Positions 24,491-34,187 of a stretch of DNA of 64,000 bases are shown here, one piece after another. Below the pieces are notes generated by a model. The model worked only from the letters and a program-made list of their open reading frames with translations, searched no databases and was not told where the DNA came from. Within the stretch, counting starts at the first letter, position 1. Each line of letters starts with the position of its first letter. Origin of the DNA: Staphylococcus agnetis (GTDB lineage Bacteria > Bacillota > Bacilli > Staphylococcales > Staphylococcaceae). The stretch is taken from positions 1 to 64,000 of the forward strand of contig NZ_PPQF01000042.1 in assembly GCF_002901865.1 (NCBI RefSeq), in the 5' to 3' direction. The translations under genes and the position numbers were made by a program.

Positions 24491-24928
24491 ATGTCTGATC
24501 ATCTTAATTTAAAAGAGCAAGTATGTTTTAGTTTGTATAATGCACAACGTCAAGTGAATCGTTATTATTCAAACAAAATTTTCAAAAAGTACAACTTAAC
24601 GTATCCACAATTTCTAGTTTTAGAAATTCTTTGGAACCAGTCACCTGTTAATGTTAAAAAAGTTGTAACAGACCTTGCATTAGATACAGGTACTGTCTCA
24701 CCGTTATTGAAACGTATGGAGCAAATCGATTTAATTAAAAGAGAACGTTCTGAAATCGATCAACGTGAAGTATACGTACATTTAACTGAAAAAAGTGAAA
24801 GTATGAAACCTGAATTAGAAAACGCTTCAAAAACAGTTGCAGAAGCGTCTTCGCTTGATCCCGATGAAATCAAAGAATTGAACCGTTTACTTGATAAAAT
24901 CATTACTGCTTTTAGTGAATCAAAATAA
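24491..24928 (+). CDS. mgrA: global regulator MgrA (MarR family)
   Basis: 145-aa winged-helix dimer that controls autolysis, efflux pumps such as NorA, capsule and virulence genes in staphylococci. The redox-sensing Cys12 is present in [13 protein letters not shown], and the DNA-binding region [15 protein letters not shown] matches S. aureus MgrA closely. Length is nearly identical to that of S. aureus. A GGAGG site precedes the ATG. It is transcribed towards the cydDC genes. Confidence 0.95.
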   Translation: MSDHLNLKEQVCFSLYNAQRQVNRYYSNKIFKKYNLTYPQFLVLEILWNQSPVNVKKVVTDLALDTGTVSPLLKRMEQIDLIKRERSEIDQREVYVHLTEKSESMKPELENASKTVAEASSLDPDEIKELNRLLDKIITAFSESK

Positions 24929-25081
24929 TTGAGTGTACAGATTAACTTCAGTAAAGGTGTAGGCCCTAAAGCTATTACACCCTATTCTAACTAAATGGAT
25001 TAAAATTTGGATTATTTAGCATATATGTGAAGAAGATAGGCGATTCTTCTTCCTTATAGTTAAAGCATGGCACATGTAACC

Positions 25082-25109
25082 AAGGGCTTGGATTAAAATC
25101 CAAGCCCTT
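25082..25109. repeat. perfect inverted repeat between mgrA and cydC
   Basis: AAGGGCTTGGATT (25082-25094) is followed two bases later by its exact complement AATCCAAGCCCTT (25097-25109). It separates two convergent genes and may terminate transcription, although neither side has a solid T-run next to the stem. It resembles the element at 4793-4828. A second small hairpin GAAGAA/TTCTTC lies near 25030-25050. Confidence 0.6.
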
Positions 25110-25137
25110 CTTCCATATCACGATTTTTTGTGTACTT

Positions 25138-26787
25138 TCAAAGTAACTGAGGGTCAACGCGCGTTAACATACCCTCTTCCATTTTATAAACGACATCAAA
25201 GTCCTTTAATATTTCTAAATTATGAGTTGCAACAATGAGTGTTTCTGCAGTTTGATGCATTTGACGCATGATATGTGACGTTTGTTGCGCATCAATGCCC
25301 TTAGTAGGCTCGTCTAAAATCCACACAGGCGCATTTTTTAACCATAAACGGGCAATTGCTAATCTTTGAAACTCACCGCCTGATAACGCATTTTTGTTTA
25401 ATGTAACTGCTCTTGTTAAAGGAATATTATCAAGACCCACACGGCGTAAAGCATCGAGACACGCTTCCTCACCATACGTAGTTAATAAATTGTCTTGAAG
25501 TGTGCCATCAAAAAATTGTGCATCTTGCATAAGTGGGTTCACTTGAGTTAGCCAATGCGTGCGATGAAAATCAACTTGACCTCCTATAGCCATCTCTCCT
25601 TCAGTAATTGGATATAGTCCCAATAAAATGTGTAACAATGTCGATTTACCAGAACCAGAAGCTCCTATAATTGCAATATGGTCTCCCCTATGAATATTAA
25701 GATGAATATCTTTTAAAGTGGCGCGTTGTTGCGTTGGAAATTGGTAATATACACCTTCGAGATGAAATAATGGTGTTTGCTTGTCTAATTGATGTACTTT
25801 AACGTGGTGTGTCCCTTCATCTAATTGCGCCACCGACATCACATCATTTAATTGATGGATTGCCTCATCTGTCTCACTTTTATAATAGGCCACCTGACTC
25901 ATCATGACATGTTGCTCAAATAAAGTGAGTAACATCAGTACAATACTTGTAGCATAGATAGGATCAAATGCTCCAGATTTCACCTGGATCGCAGTTAATA
26001 AAATAGTCATAAATATAGCTATCATACTTATCACATTTAAGATGTATTGGTAAATAATATGAAACATTTGTTCTCGATACTCCACGTCACTGAGTGCTGC
26101 TTCTGCATTTAAAAGACGTGTTTCATAAGAGTGACGCTGACCAAACCGTTTTAATTCCTCACACCCTAAAATATAATCATAATATTGATGCATTAACATT
26201 TGATATTTTTGGTCCATATCTTTTTTAATCATTGTTGCACGCTTAGCACTCATCCATGGAATACACCATAGCGAGAGTCCAATCACAATTAAAAGCGTCA
26301 GTGCATGCCAAATTGAAAAATAAAGCAAAACACCAATGGTTAATCCACTCGTCAATGTTAATACAATCGGTGGATAATACACGCGTAAATAAATATTTTG
26401 TAACGCCTCAATTTGTGAAACCATTCTGCCTAATAAGTCACTTGTTTTAAATTGTCTAAAAACATTAGGAACGATAGGAATCAACGCTTGATAAAAGTGC
26501 ACTCTTACATCACGTAACATTGTGAAGGTCGCGCGATGTGAGAGCAAACGTTCATAATAACGCGTTATCGCCCGTGTAAAGCCAAATAGTTTTACAGTGA
26601 CAATGAGACCCATAAGCGCATAAAGTGGCGCACCTAGTGCACTTTGTGTGATCATATAGCCACTAAAGAAAAACATTGCTAAGGCTACACTACTTCCCAC
26701 AACACCTAAAACAATAGCTACTACAATATCACGGTTCCATTTTATATTCTCTGATTGACTTAATACATTCGTTTTGTCACTTTCCAT
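25138..26787 (-). CDS. cydC: CydC-like thiol ABC exporter subunit
   Basis: 549-aa half-transporter with six helices (about 20-320) and a nucleotide-binding domain (about 345-545). Walker A GASGSGKST, signature LSGGE and Walker B VWILDEP are intact. It is expected to pair with the adjacent 534-aa subunit; CydDC exporters move cysteine and glutathione and are needed for cytochrome bd assembly. cydAB is not in the window, so the assignment rests on sequence type and pairing; an uncharacterised heterodimeric drug exporter is the alternative. Confidence 0.8.
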   Translation of the reverse strand: MESDKTNVLSQSENIKWNRDIVVAIVLGVVGSSVALAMFFFSGYMITQSALGAPLYALMGLIVTVKLFGFTRAITRYYERLLSHRATFTMLRDVRVHFYQALIPIVPNVFRQFKTSDLLGRMVSQIEALQNIYLRVYYPPIVLTLTSGLTIGVLLYFSIWHALTLLIVIGLSLWCIPWMSAKRATMIKKDMDQKYQMLMHQYYDYILGCEELKRFGQRHSYETRLLNAEAALSDVEYREQMFHIIYQYILNVISMIAIFMTILLTAIQVKSGAFDPIYATSIVLMLLTLFEQHVMMSQVAYYKSETDEAIHQLNDVMSVAQLDEGTHHVKVHQLDKQTPLFHLEGVYYQFPTQQRATLKDIHLNIHRGDHIAIIGASGSGKSTLLHILLGLYPITEGEMAIGGQVDFHRTHWLTQVNPLMQDAQFFDGTLQDNLLTTYGEEACLDALRRVGLDNIPLTRAVTLNKNALSGGEFQRLAIARLWLKNAPVWILDEPTKGIDAQQTSHIMRQMHQTAETLIVATHNLEILKDFDVVYKMEEGMLTRVDPQLL

Positions 26788-26858
26788 ATATATCTCACCT
26801 CCATTTTGTTGTCTTTGTACTTTTTAATTAGTTTTATCACCCACTACAACGTATTGAA

Positions 26859-28463
26859 TTAAATTTCTGTCAAAATCGTTTCATCATCTTTAATCAAACA
26901 CCCTTGCTCGATATACCAACGTCGATGGGCATGTATCAACGATGCTTGATGATGCGCAATCGTGATTTGCGTAATATGCGCAAAATGGCGTTGGACGACT
27001 TCTTGTATTTTACGTTCAGTGCTACGATCCAATCCAGTTGTTGGTTCATCCAAAATAATGACATCAGGTTTTAACAATAGTACTCTGGCAAGTTCAATAC
27101 GGCGCATTTCTCCACCTGATAACATTTCTCCGCCTTCACCGATACGCGTATGGATACCTTCTTGAAATTGTTTAATCTTATGGCCTAACGCTACTTCTTC
27201 AAGTACACCTTTAATGCTATTGTCATCAATGTCATTAAATAGCGTGATATTGTCTGCAATTGATGCATTAAAAATATAAGGATTTTGAGATAAATAACCA
27301 ATATTAATCTTTTTAGAAAATGTAATGTTTCCTTCTGAAGCCTTCACATCACCTAAGAGTAATCGTACGAGCGTTGATTTCCCCGCGCCACTCGGACCTA
27401 CAAGCGCAATATGATCACCTTCATAGATTTTAGCATCTATCGCTTTTATTGCATGATGCGTTGCATTTGGATAGCGAAATGATGCTTGATTTAATTGAAT
27501 TAATGCATCTTGATTTGCGATTTTTTGCGGCGTTTCATGTGTTTCCGACGGTGCTTGAAGTGTATTTCGAATAATTTCACTCGCCCCTTCACTTTCTTTA
27601 CCAACATGAAACGCTTGTCCTAAATCTTTAATCGCGTTATAAAACTCAGGCGCTAGTATTAAAGCAATCACAGCGGTTAAAAACGAAATACGGTGAAATA
27701 CAATTAAACTTAACCCAACTTCTAGCGCTACAAGTCCAATGCCAAGCATACTTATAAAGTCTAGCATCAAACCAGATAAAAATGCACTTTTCAAAATAAT
27801 CATGGTTTTATCACGAAATTGAGTACTTTCATGTTCAATTTTTTTAACGGCGCGATCCGTATGTTGAAATAACTTTAAAGTCACTAAACCACGTGTTAAA
27901 TTGACAAATCGTTGACTGAATTGATTTAAAAACGTCATCTGATCTTTAGCAGCATCTCGTGTTTTCAACCCAAAAATAATATAAAATAACGGGATAAAAG
28001 GTGCTGTCACCATCATAATGATGGCCGTTGGAAGGTTAATTAAGAACATTGTAATAATGATAGATATTGGAATCAATGTAGATTTAAAAAGTTGTGGTAA
28101 ATACGTTTTGAAAAACGGTAGCATCTCTTTTAACGTTTCAGTAGCAATAGCGAGTCGTGTTCCAACCGGTTGTTGCGATTGTAATTGCAGTAATTGACGT
28201 CGTACTGTTCCTCTAACATGATGACTTAAACGTGTACCAAGCCAATCATTGAGCATCATGAAAGTGGCTCTTAATAAGAGTGCAAATGCTAAAATGATAA
28301 GTAACGTTTGCCAATGATGGCTTTGATTTAATAATAATTCATTAAGTATCATTGCAATCGTAATATTTTGGGTAATGATAATGAGCGCTAACATGATATT
28401 TGTCACGCTTAAGAGCACCGCAAACCGCCTATATTTTTTTAACCAACTGTGAAGCCATTTCAT
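26859..28463 (-). CDS. cydD: CydD-like thiol ABC exporter subunit
   Basis: 534-aa half-transporter, first gene of the pair. The transmembrane domain (about 15-300) contains the segments QQPVGTRLAIATETL and LILAPEFYNAIKDLGQAFH; the LAPEFY sequence is a CydD hallmark. The ATPase domain (about 325-520) has Walker A GPSGAGKST, signature LSGGE and VIILDEP. A 71-base gap separates it from cydC. Functions as a heterodimeric exporter in the cytoplasmic membrane. Confidence 0.84.
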   Translation of the reverse strand: MKWLHSWLKKYRRFAVLLSVTNIMLALIIITQNITIAMILNELLLNQSHHWQTLLIILAFALLLRATFMMLNDWLGTRLSHHVRGTVRRQLLQLQSQQPVGTRLAIATETLKEMLPFFKTYLPQLFKSTLIPISIIITMFLINLPTAIIMMVTAPFIPLFYIIFGLKTRDAAKDQMTFLNQFSQRFVNLTRGLVTLKLFQHTDRAVKKIEHESTQFRDKTMIILKSAFLSGLMLDFISMLGIGLVALEVGLSLIVFHRISFLTAVIALILAPEFYNAIKDLGQAFHVGKESEGASEIIRNTLQAPSETHETPQKIANQDALIQLNQASFRYPNATHHAIKAIDAKIYEGDHIALVGPSGAGKSTLVRLLLGDVKASEGNITFSKKINIGYLSQNPYIFNASIADNITLFNDIDDNSIKGVLEEVALGHKIKQFQEGIHTRIGEGGEMLSGGEMRRIELARVLLLKPDVIILDEPTTGLDRSTERKIQEVVQRHFAHITQITIAHHQASLIHAHRRWYIEQGCLIKDDETILTEI

Positions 28464-28711
28464 ATTATCCGTCCTTTACATTTGCGTGAATACTTTTTCA
28501 GTTTACAATGAATGTATTACTAGTATATAGGGTTGTATTTTTTCGTGCATTTGATGACGCTTGTTTTCATAAAAAGTTGTGACAGTTTATTTACATGTGA
28601 GATGCTCATACTTTGGACTGATAGCATTTATTTATTAAGACATGCTTATTAAGATGTGCTATGATATGCTAAGTTATAAAGTAAAAATTAAACATAAAGA
28701 GGGTTAATGTT

Positions 28712-29566
28712 ATGCTATTTTTTGAATTGCTTAAGGCATTAGTGCTTGGTATTGTAGAAGGATTAACGGAGTTCGCACCCGTTTCTTCAACAGGCCATAT
28801 GATTTTAGTTGATGATATGTGGTTAAAATCTACGCAATTTTTAGGATCAGAATCGGCTTTTACTTTTAAAGTTGTGATTCAATTAGGTTCTGTTTTTGCT
28901 GCAGCGTGGGTATTTAGGCATAAATATTTTGAAATGCTTCATATTGGAAAATATGCACCTGAAGTTCAAGAAGGACGTCGCTCTAAACCTCGACGTTTAA
29001 AAATTACTCATATTTTAGTAGGTATGATTCCAGCAGGTATTTTAGGTGTATTATTTGATGATTTTATCGAAAAACATCTCTTTAGTGTGCCTACTGTATT
29101 AATTGGTCTATTTTTAGGTGCAATTTATATGATTATTGCAGATAAATATAGCCGCGGTGTACGCAACCCTAAAAATGTCGATGAAATAAATTATTTTCAA
29201 GCGTTTGTAATTGGTCTTTCTCAAGCTATTGCAATGTGGCCTGGATTTTCACGCTCGGGCTCTACCATTTCAACAGGTGTCTTAATGAAAATGGATCATA
29301 AATCCGCTTCAGATTTTACATTTATGATGGCTGTCCCTATTATGATGGCCGCTAGTGGCTTATCATTAATTAAAAACTTTAGCTATATTCATTTAACACA
29401 TATTCCATTTTATATTCTTGGTTTTCTTGCAGCCTTTATTTTCGGTCTATTATCGATTAAATTATTCTTATCATTAATTAAACGTGTCAAATTATTGCCA
29501 TTTGCGATTTATCGAATCGTGCTTGTAGTAGTCATCGCAGTTGTTTATTATGGCATCATTAAATAA
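28712..29566 (+). CDS. uppP: undecaprenyl-diphosphatase UppP (BacA)
   Basis: 284-aa integral membrane enzyme that dephosphorylates undecaprenyl pyrophosphate to recycle the lipid carrier for cell-wall synthesis; overexpression gives bacitracin resistance. Catalytic motifs EGLTEFAPVSSTGHM (residues about 16-30) and PGFSRSGSTISTG are intact. About eight helices. AGAGGG precedes the ATG. Upstream there is an imperfect 14-bp tandem repeat at 28632-28659 near the likely promoter. Confidence 0.96.
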   Translation: MLFFELLKALVLGIVEGLTEFAPVSSTGHMILVDDMWLKSTQFLGSESAFTFKVVIQLGSVFAAAWVFRHKYFEMLHIGKYAPEVQEGRRSKPRRLKITHILVGMIPAGILGVLFDDFIEKHLFSVPTVLIGLFLGAIYMIIADKYSRGVRNPKNVDEINYFQAFVIGLSQAIAMWPGFSRSGSTISTGVLMKMDHKSASDFTFMMAVPIMMAASGLSLIKNFSYIHLTHIPFYILGFLAAFIFGLLSIKLFLSLIKRVKLLPFAIYRIVLVVVIAVVYYGIIK

Positions 29567-29616
29567 TATCGTATCTTTCAAAGGTGGCACATAATACACC
29601 AGTTAATTAAAAATAT

Positions 29617-29655
29617 GCCAGCAAAATTCATTGATACATGAACTTTGTTGGCTTT
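29617..29655 (+). terminator. terminator after uppP
   Basis: GCCAGCAAAATTCAT (29617-29631) pairs with ATGAACTTTGTTGGC (29638-29652) and is followed by TTTTATTT. Belongs to the same hairpin family as 20893 and 36386. The remaining 29656-29972 has no gene; its middle part (about 29690-29840) is GC-richer and unexplained. Confidence 0.8.
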
Positions 29656-29972
29656 TATTTATCTAAATAAATTGAGTCTTAGTGTCAAACAATATGATGA
29701 ATTGTGATTGATCCTTAAGCCGAGTTTCTAAAGCATTAAGCCGATACCGAAAATTCATTTTGAGGTAAGGCGCCTAAAAAATCGAGGCGTTAGGGACAAT
29801 CATCAATTGCAATGAATTCTGGACCAACCCCTTCTATATTTCTTCTCTCCACTACGCCAATATTAAAATCAACTTAATTCTAATCCCCTTATTATATTTA
29901 AGATTCATTTAATGTTTATTTTTATCTAAACCATTTAATATATCATTATAAATAAATTTGAAAGGTGAATGT

Positions 29973-30620
29973 ATGACCCCTCTAAAGAAACGATTCGATG
30001 ATGATATGGCCGTAACAAAGGCACCCTATATGCACGCATTTGGTAAAGGGTTATTGTTTGCAATACTGCTTAGTATTGCTTTTGAAGTAAGTAATGAAAC
30101 CCCTACCCATGCAATATGGGCAGTGATTTCTTTTCTTTTAACTTGTATCATCCTTTTAATAATGCAACGTTGTGGCTTTTCATTTTTGTCATTTCGTGCA
30201 TTAACATTAAGTGACTGGTTTTTAGTCATTGCTGGGCTGCTTCTAATGATAAGTTTAGATAACCTCTTTGACTACTTCATAGATGCTAGTAGCGTCAATG
30301 ATGACAATATTTTCAATGATTTTAAAGACGTACCTACTTGGGCAGCAATATTAAGTATTGCAGTTATACCTGCAATTGCAGAAGAGATTGTGATGCGTGG
30401 TATAGTAATGCGGGTGTTTTTTAGAAATCATTTATTTATCGGTATGCTTGTTTCCAGCATCATTTTTGCGTGGTTACATGAAGCTGATTCTCTCATCGGC
30501 TATCTTCCATATTTTTATTCTGGCATTATTTTTGCGCTCGTTTATTTAAAAACGAAACGTATAGAAGCAGCAATACTCGTTCACTTCTTTAACAACTTAC
30601 TGAGTTCACTATTTATTTAA
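29973..30620 (+). CDS. CPBP family intramembrane metalloprotease
   Basis: 215-aa membrane protein, about six helices. CPBP motifs: AEEIVMRGIVMRVFF (EExxxR), the FAWLHEAD His motif and HFFNNLL at the C-terminus. The ATG at 29973 is chosen (AAAGGTG upstream) over an in-frame TTG at 29958. Physiological substrate unknown; S. aureus has several paralogues, one of which (MroQ) influences agr peptide processing, but I cannot say this is that protein. Confidence 0.82.
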   Translation: MTPLKKRFDDDMAVTKAPYMHAFGKGLLFAILLSIAFEVSNETPTHAIWAVISFLLTCIILLIMQRCGFSFLSFRALTLSDWFLVIAGLLLMISLDNLFDYFIDASSVNDDNIFNDFKDVPTWAAILSIAVIPAIAEEIVMRGIVMRVFFRNHLFIGMLVSSIIFAWLHEADSLIGYLPYFYSGIIFALVYLKTKRIEAAILVHFFNNLLSSLFI

Positions 30621-30651
30621 ATAAATCATATAACAAGAAAGGATGTTCATT

Positions 30652-31008
30652 ATGAAATTAGGTATGTTATTAATACGCTGGATGCTTGCAACTTCTTTTT
30701 TAGTTCACGGCACATTAAAATTTGTTGACTTAGATGGCACTATTCACTTTTTGGGATCGCTTGGATTACCTCCTACGATTGCCGTATTAATGTCTATTGG
30801 TGAAGTCGTTGGCGGTGTGATGCTGATTGCAGGTATATTAACACCCTATGTCAATGTATTTTATATTAGTGTGATGTTAGGCTCTATTTTCACATTAAAG
30901 TTAGGACGCGGCTATGTGAGTGGTTTTGAATTTGAAATTATTCATATTGTGATGAACTTAGCGTGTATTTGTAGTTACAAATGGAATAAATGGATGCAAT
31001 TCTATTAA
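30652..31008 (+). CDS. DoxX family membrane protein
   Basis: 118-aa protein with four transmembrane helices and the DoxX pattern RWMLATSFLVHGTLKF with GEVVGGVMLIAGI. DoxX-like proteins are small membrane subunits linked to redox or thiol stress in some bacteria; function here is unproven. AAAGGA lies nine bases before the ATG at 30652. 31 bases after the CPBP gene, so probably co-transcribed. Confidence 0.8.
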   Translation: MKLGMLLIRWMLATSFLVHGTLKFVDLDGTIHFLGSLGLPPTIAVLMSIGEVVGGVMLIAGILTPYVNVFYISVMLGSIFTLKLGRGYVSGFEFEIIHIVMNLACICSYKWNKWMQFY

Positions 31009-31210
31009 TTTGCACCTCCCTATAAGGGTGAGACACTATGGCGTCTCATTCTTTTTTTGTGTTTTAGGCCGTTTTTATATTCTGTTTTAAAGTAATCGTA
31101 TAGCATCTCTCCCCCTGTGCGTTCACGCCTTATGAATTGTATTGTGCGTTTATATTCTAGTATCATAGGGTAAAAGGACTTAAGTATATTCTTAAATGGA
31201 GGCAACGTGC

Positions 31211-32497
31211 ATGAATAAAACGATTAAAACGATTATTAACGTATTACCTATTTTTATCGTTCCATTAATAAATGAACGTCAAAAATTCAAAGAACATCCT
31301 GAAGTCAAAAAAGTGACGGATGTGACTGTGAATACTTCTAAAACTGTGGCTCATAAAACGACACATGCAGCACACCATGTAAAGTCGACTGCTGGACGTG
31401 TATCACACGCAGTTGTATCAAACACAGGTCAGCTTAAAGAAAACTTAGCTACGCAAAAGCGTCGTCGTGATTACAACAAAGCTATGAAAAAAGAAGCTGA
31501 AGCACAACGTTATCGAAGAAAAGAAAATGTGCGTGCACGTGGCGAAGAACTTGAAGTTGAGAACCGAAAAGAAATTAGTAAGTTTAATAAAAAACTTCAA
31601 CAGCATATTGATAAGCGCCATAAAGAAGAAACTAAAGCGATTGAAAAACGCCAAAAGCATATGGTTAAAAACTTAGAAAAAATGCAGAAATATGAAGAAA
31701 AAGCAGGCCATGTTCCTGGCAATAATGACGCAAAAGATTTTGAGCTTGCATCTCCTGCTAACGAAAAAGCGTTTCAAGGAAATAAGGACCGCTCTAAAGT
31801 AATGGCAGATGGCGACAAATTAGAACAAAAAAATAAAGTACAAACGCGTAAAATGAATAAAAAGCTTCAAAAAAATATTGAAAAACGCCATAAAGAAGAA
31901 GAAAAACAAGCAAAAAAGAATCAAAAGTTACGTCAGAAACAACTCAAAAAAGCTCAAAAAAATGCACCAAAACCATCTGAACACGTTGTAGATACAGATA
32001 CTTTAGGTGCTACAGCAAGTACAAAAGCGATGACAGCAGGCCAAGACCAAACAGGCACACCATCTAAAAAAGCGTTAAAACAAAAGAAGAAAGACGAGAA
32101 AAAACGTCAAAAACAAGCAAAAAAATTAGAAAAGAAAATACAAAAAAGTGCTCAAAACGTAGACCTAGCTGCTGAAGCTCCGTCTGAAGATAAGTTACCG
32201 CCACGCATTAAGTCAATGGCAGAAGTACAATCTTTTGAAGCCCAAACAGGGTTAGTGTCTAAAGATCAAACACCTCAATCATCAGCGCATCATAACACTA
32301 AAAATGATGCGAATCAAGGGCCTCAAGATGAGAAAACAAGTTTGAATACAAACGTTGACGAAAACTTGAATCACGCACCACTTTTCAAACAACAATATGC
32401 GCAAATGGAAAAACATGTGAAAGACAACGACCAACAACGTAAGGATGAAAAACTGAATAAAGTATCTGATGATGCTTTAAGTAAGTTAAAAAAGTAA
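31211..32497 (+). CDS. Lys/Glu-rich coiled-coil protein with internal repeats
   Basis: 428-aa extremely charged protein. A short hydrophobic segment near the N-terminus (TIINVLPIFIVPLI, residues about 5-20) could anchor it. Residues about 95-165 and 195-255 are duplicated units, each containing a KRHKEE core flanked by NKKLQ and KNxxKxQK patterns; a third, shorter Lys-rich unit lies near 285-315. The C-terminal third is low complexity, Gln/Asn/Asp-rich. GGAGG precedes the ATG at 31211. Conserved hypothetical in staphylococci from memory; possible envelope or nucleic-acid association is only a guess. Confidence 0.75.
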   Translation: MNKTIKTIINVLPIFIVPLINERQKFKEHPEVKKVTDVTVNTSKTVAHKTTHAAHHVKSTAGRVSHAVVSNTGQLKENLATQKRRRDYNKAMKKEAEAQRYRRKENVRARGEELEVENRKEISKFNKKLQQHIDKRHKEETKAIEKRQKHMVKNLEKMQKYEEKAGHVPGNNDAKDFELASPANEKAFQGNKDRSKVMADGDKLEQKNKVQTRKMNKKLQKNIEKRHKEEEKQAKKNQKLRQKQLKKAQKNAPKPSEHVVDTDTLGATASTKAMTAGQDQTGTPSKKALKQKKKDEKKRQKQAKKLEKKIQKSAQNVDLAAEAPSEDKLPPRIKSMAEVQSFEAQTGLVSKDQTPQSSAHHNTKNDANQGPQDEKTSLNTNVDENLNHAPLFKQQYAQMEKHVKDNDQQRKDEKLNKVSDDALSKLKK

Positions 32498-32498
32498 T

Positions 32499-32969
32499 AT
32501 GCGTATACTCATTGATGGCGATGCTTGTCCTGTAGTAGATTCAATTATTGAACTTACTATAGGGACAGGCATTTTTGTATACATATTTCGTAGTTACGCG
32601 CATTATTCTAATCGAGATTACCCCTCTCATGTGCAACTTAAATATATTGATGGTGGTCGCGATGCGGTCGATTTTGCTATCATTAAATCGATGCAAGTAC
32701 ACGATCTTATCGTGACACAAGATTACGGACTCGCAAGTATCGCACTTCAAAAATCAAAATATGTCATGCATCATTTAGGATACTTTTACACTAATGACAA
32801 TATCGATCAATTATTAACGCAACGATTTTATAGTCAACAGGAACGTCGTAAATCTCGAAGATATTCGAAGGGTCCTAAACCATTCTCCGAAGCACAACGT
32901 CATCATTTTGAAGTTGCACTTCAACGCATTATTCAATACGAATTAGAAAAGGAGCACAAATATGATTAA
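32499..32969 (+). CDS. YaiI/YqxD family protein (DUF188, PIN-like)
   Basis: 156-aa protein with the N-terminal DGDACPV motif and a conserved VTQDYGLASIAL segment, typical of the YaiI/YqxD family, which has a PIN-like nuclease fold. Biochemical role is not established. It starts one base after the stop codon of the coiled-coil gene, so translational coupling is likely. It overlaps the next gene by eight bases. Confidence 0.9.
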   Translation: MRILIDGDACPVVDSIIELTIGTGIFVYIFRSYAHYSNRDYPSHVQLKYIDGGRDAVDFAIIKSMQVHDLIVTQDYGLASIALQKSKYVMHHLGYFYTNDNIDQLLTQRFYSQQERRKSRRYSKGPKPFSEAQRHHFEVALQRIIQYELEKEHKYD

Positions 32970-33531
32970 ACGAATTGCAGTCTTTTGTGGTGCCAGTAAA
33001 GGCCATAACGATATTTATGTAAATGAAGCCTACCAACTTGGAAAATATTTAGCTGAACAACACATCGAACTTGTCTATGGCGCAGGATCTATCGGTATTA
33101 TGGGTGCCGTTCAACAAGGTGTCCTCGATCACGGTGGAAAAGTAATTGGTATCATGCCTCACTTTTTAGATACTCGTGAAATTACTAGTCAAAATTTAAC
33201 AGAACTCATCCTTGTTGATTCTATGCATGAACGCAAACAGAAAATATCTGAACTTGCTGATGCATTTATTCTTGCACCAGGTGGGGCAGGGTCATTAGAA
33301 GAATTTTTTGAAATTTATACATGGGCACAAATCGGTTTACATCAAAAACCAATCGGCATTTATAATACAAATCAATTCTACCAACCCCTCGTTTCTTTAA
33401 TACAACATATGATAAAAGAAGGTTTTATAGACAGTAAATATCAACACCTTGCACACGTTCATAACGAACCTCAAGCTTTAATTGAACGTTTAAATAATTT
33501 TAAACCGATATCTACTAGAACGTATGATTAA
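32962..33531 (+). CDS. LOG family phosphoribohydrolase-like protein
   Basis: 189-aa Rossmann-fold protein of the TIGR00730/LOG family. FCGASKG at the N-terminus, MHERKQ and the nucleotide-binding PGGAGSLEEFFE motif are present. LOG enzymes cleave nucleoside 5-prime monophosphates to free base and ribose-5-phosphate; in bacteria the substrate is probably AMP or a related nucleotide. AAAGGAG precedes the ATG inside the end of the YaiI gene. Confidence 0.9.
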   Translation: MIKRIAVFCGASKGHNDIYVNEAYQLGKYLAEQHIELVYGAGSIGIMGAVQQGVLDHGGKVIGIMPHFLDTREITSQNLTELILVDSMHERKQKISELADAFILAPGGAGSLEEFFEIYTWAQIGLHQKPIGIYNTNQFYQPLVSLIQHMIKEGFIDSKYQHLAHVHNEPQALIERLNNFKPISTRTYD

Positions 33532-33579
33532 TGTACCTGAACTACTGTAAAATAATGCAGCATCGCCCTTCACATTCAA

Positions 33580-33623
33580 AAAGTGCCTAAAGGAAATCAT
33601 CTACATCTTCCTTTAGGCACTTT
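33580..33623. terminator. bidirectional terminator between LOG and acetyltransferase genes
   Basis: Perfect 16-bp arms AAAGTGCCTAAAGGAA (33580-33595) and TTCCTTTAGGCACTTT (33608-33623). The right arm overlaps the stop codon of the minus-strand acetyltransferase, so one hairpin serves two convergent genes. Confidence 0.85.
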
Positions 33624-34164
33624 GTTGTGGTGTCCATACATATCTTACGTTCTCTTTTAATTCATTGAATTGACTTAATTCAGGTTTATCAAAATAATCG
33701 ACAAAAGTCATTCCAATTTTTTGCATCACACGGATAGAAGCTGTATTATTTTTTGCTGCAATCGCATAGATGGGTACTAAATCCATTTTTTCAACATACT
33801 TCAAAACAGCTTTAGCCCCTTCTTGCGCTAAACCATTATTCCATACTTCAGGTAGCAATCGCCAACCAATTTCATAAAACGGAAGTTCATCAAATGGATA
33901 TGGGCTTTCTTTAGTAAGGTAATTTAAACCTATAAATCCAATCCATTGATGCGTTGCTTTTAGTTCAACTGCAAACAACCCAATACCATGTTTTTTCAAT
34001 GTGCGTTGCATGGCTTCAAAATCGAGTTTAGAACGTTGATAGCTCAATAAACTTGTAAAATAACGCCTCACTTGTCGGTTCGCATTCATTTGTTGTAATG
34101 GTAATAAGTCTTCATCTTCCCAATCTCTTAAAATCAGGCGTTCCGTTTCGATATAGACAGACAT
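33613..34164 (-). CDS. GNAT N-acetyltransferase (RimJ/RimL-like)
   Basis: 183-aa acetyltransferase of the RimJ/RimL type. It starts with ETERLILRDWEDEDL, and the acetyl-CoA region is WNNGLAQEGAKAVLKY followed by NTASIRVMQKIGM. These enzymes acetylate protein N-termini or small amines; the substrate here is unknown. AGGAGGA precedes the ATG. Its stop codon lies in the shared terminator. Confidence 0.87.
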   Translation of the reverse strand: MSVYIETERLILRDWEDEDLLPLQQMNANRQVRRYFTSLLSYQRSKLDFEAMQRTLKKHGIGLFAVELKATHQWIGFIGLNYLTKESPYPFDELPFYEIGWRLLPEVWNNGLAQEGAKAVLKYVEKMDLVPIYAIAAKNNTASIRVMQKIGMTFVDYFDKPELSQFNELKENVRYVWTPQQSA

Positions 34165-34187
34165 TGAAATCCTCCTTTTTCAAATAT

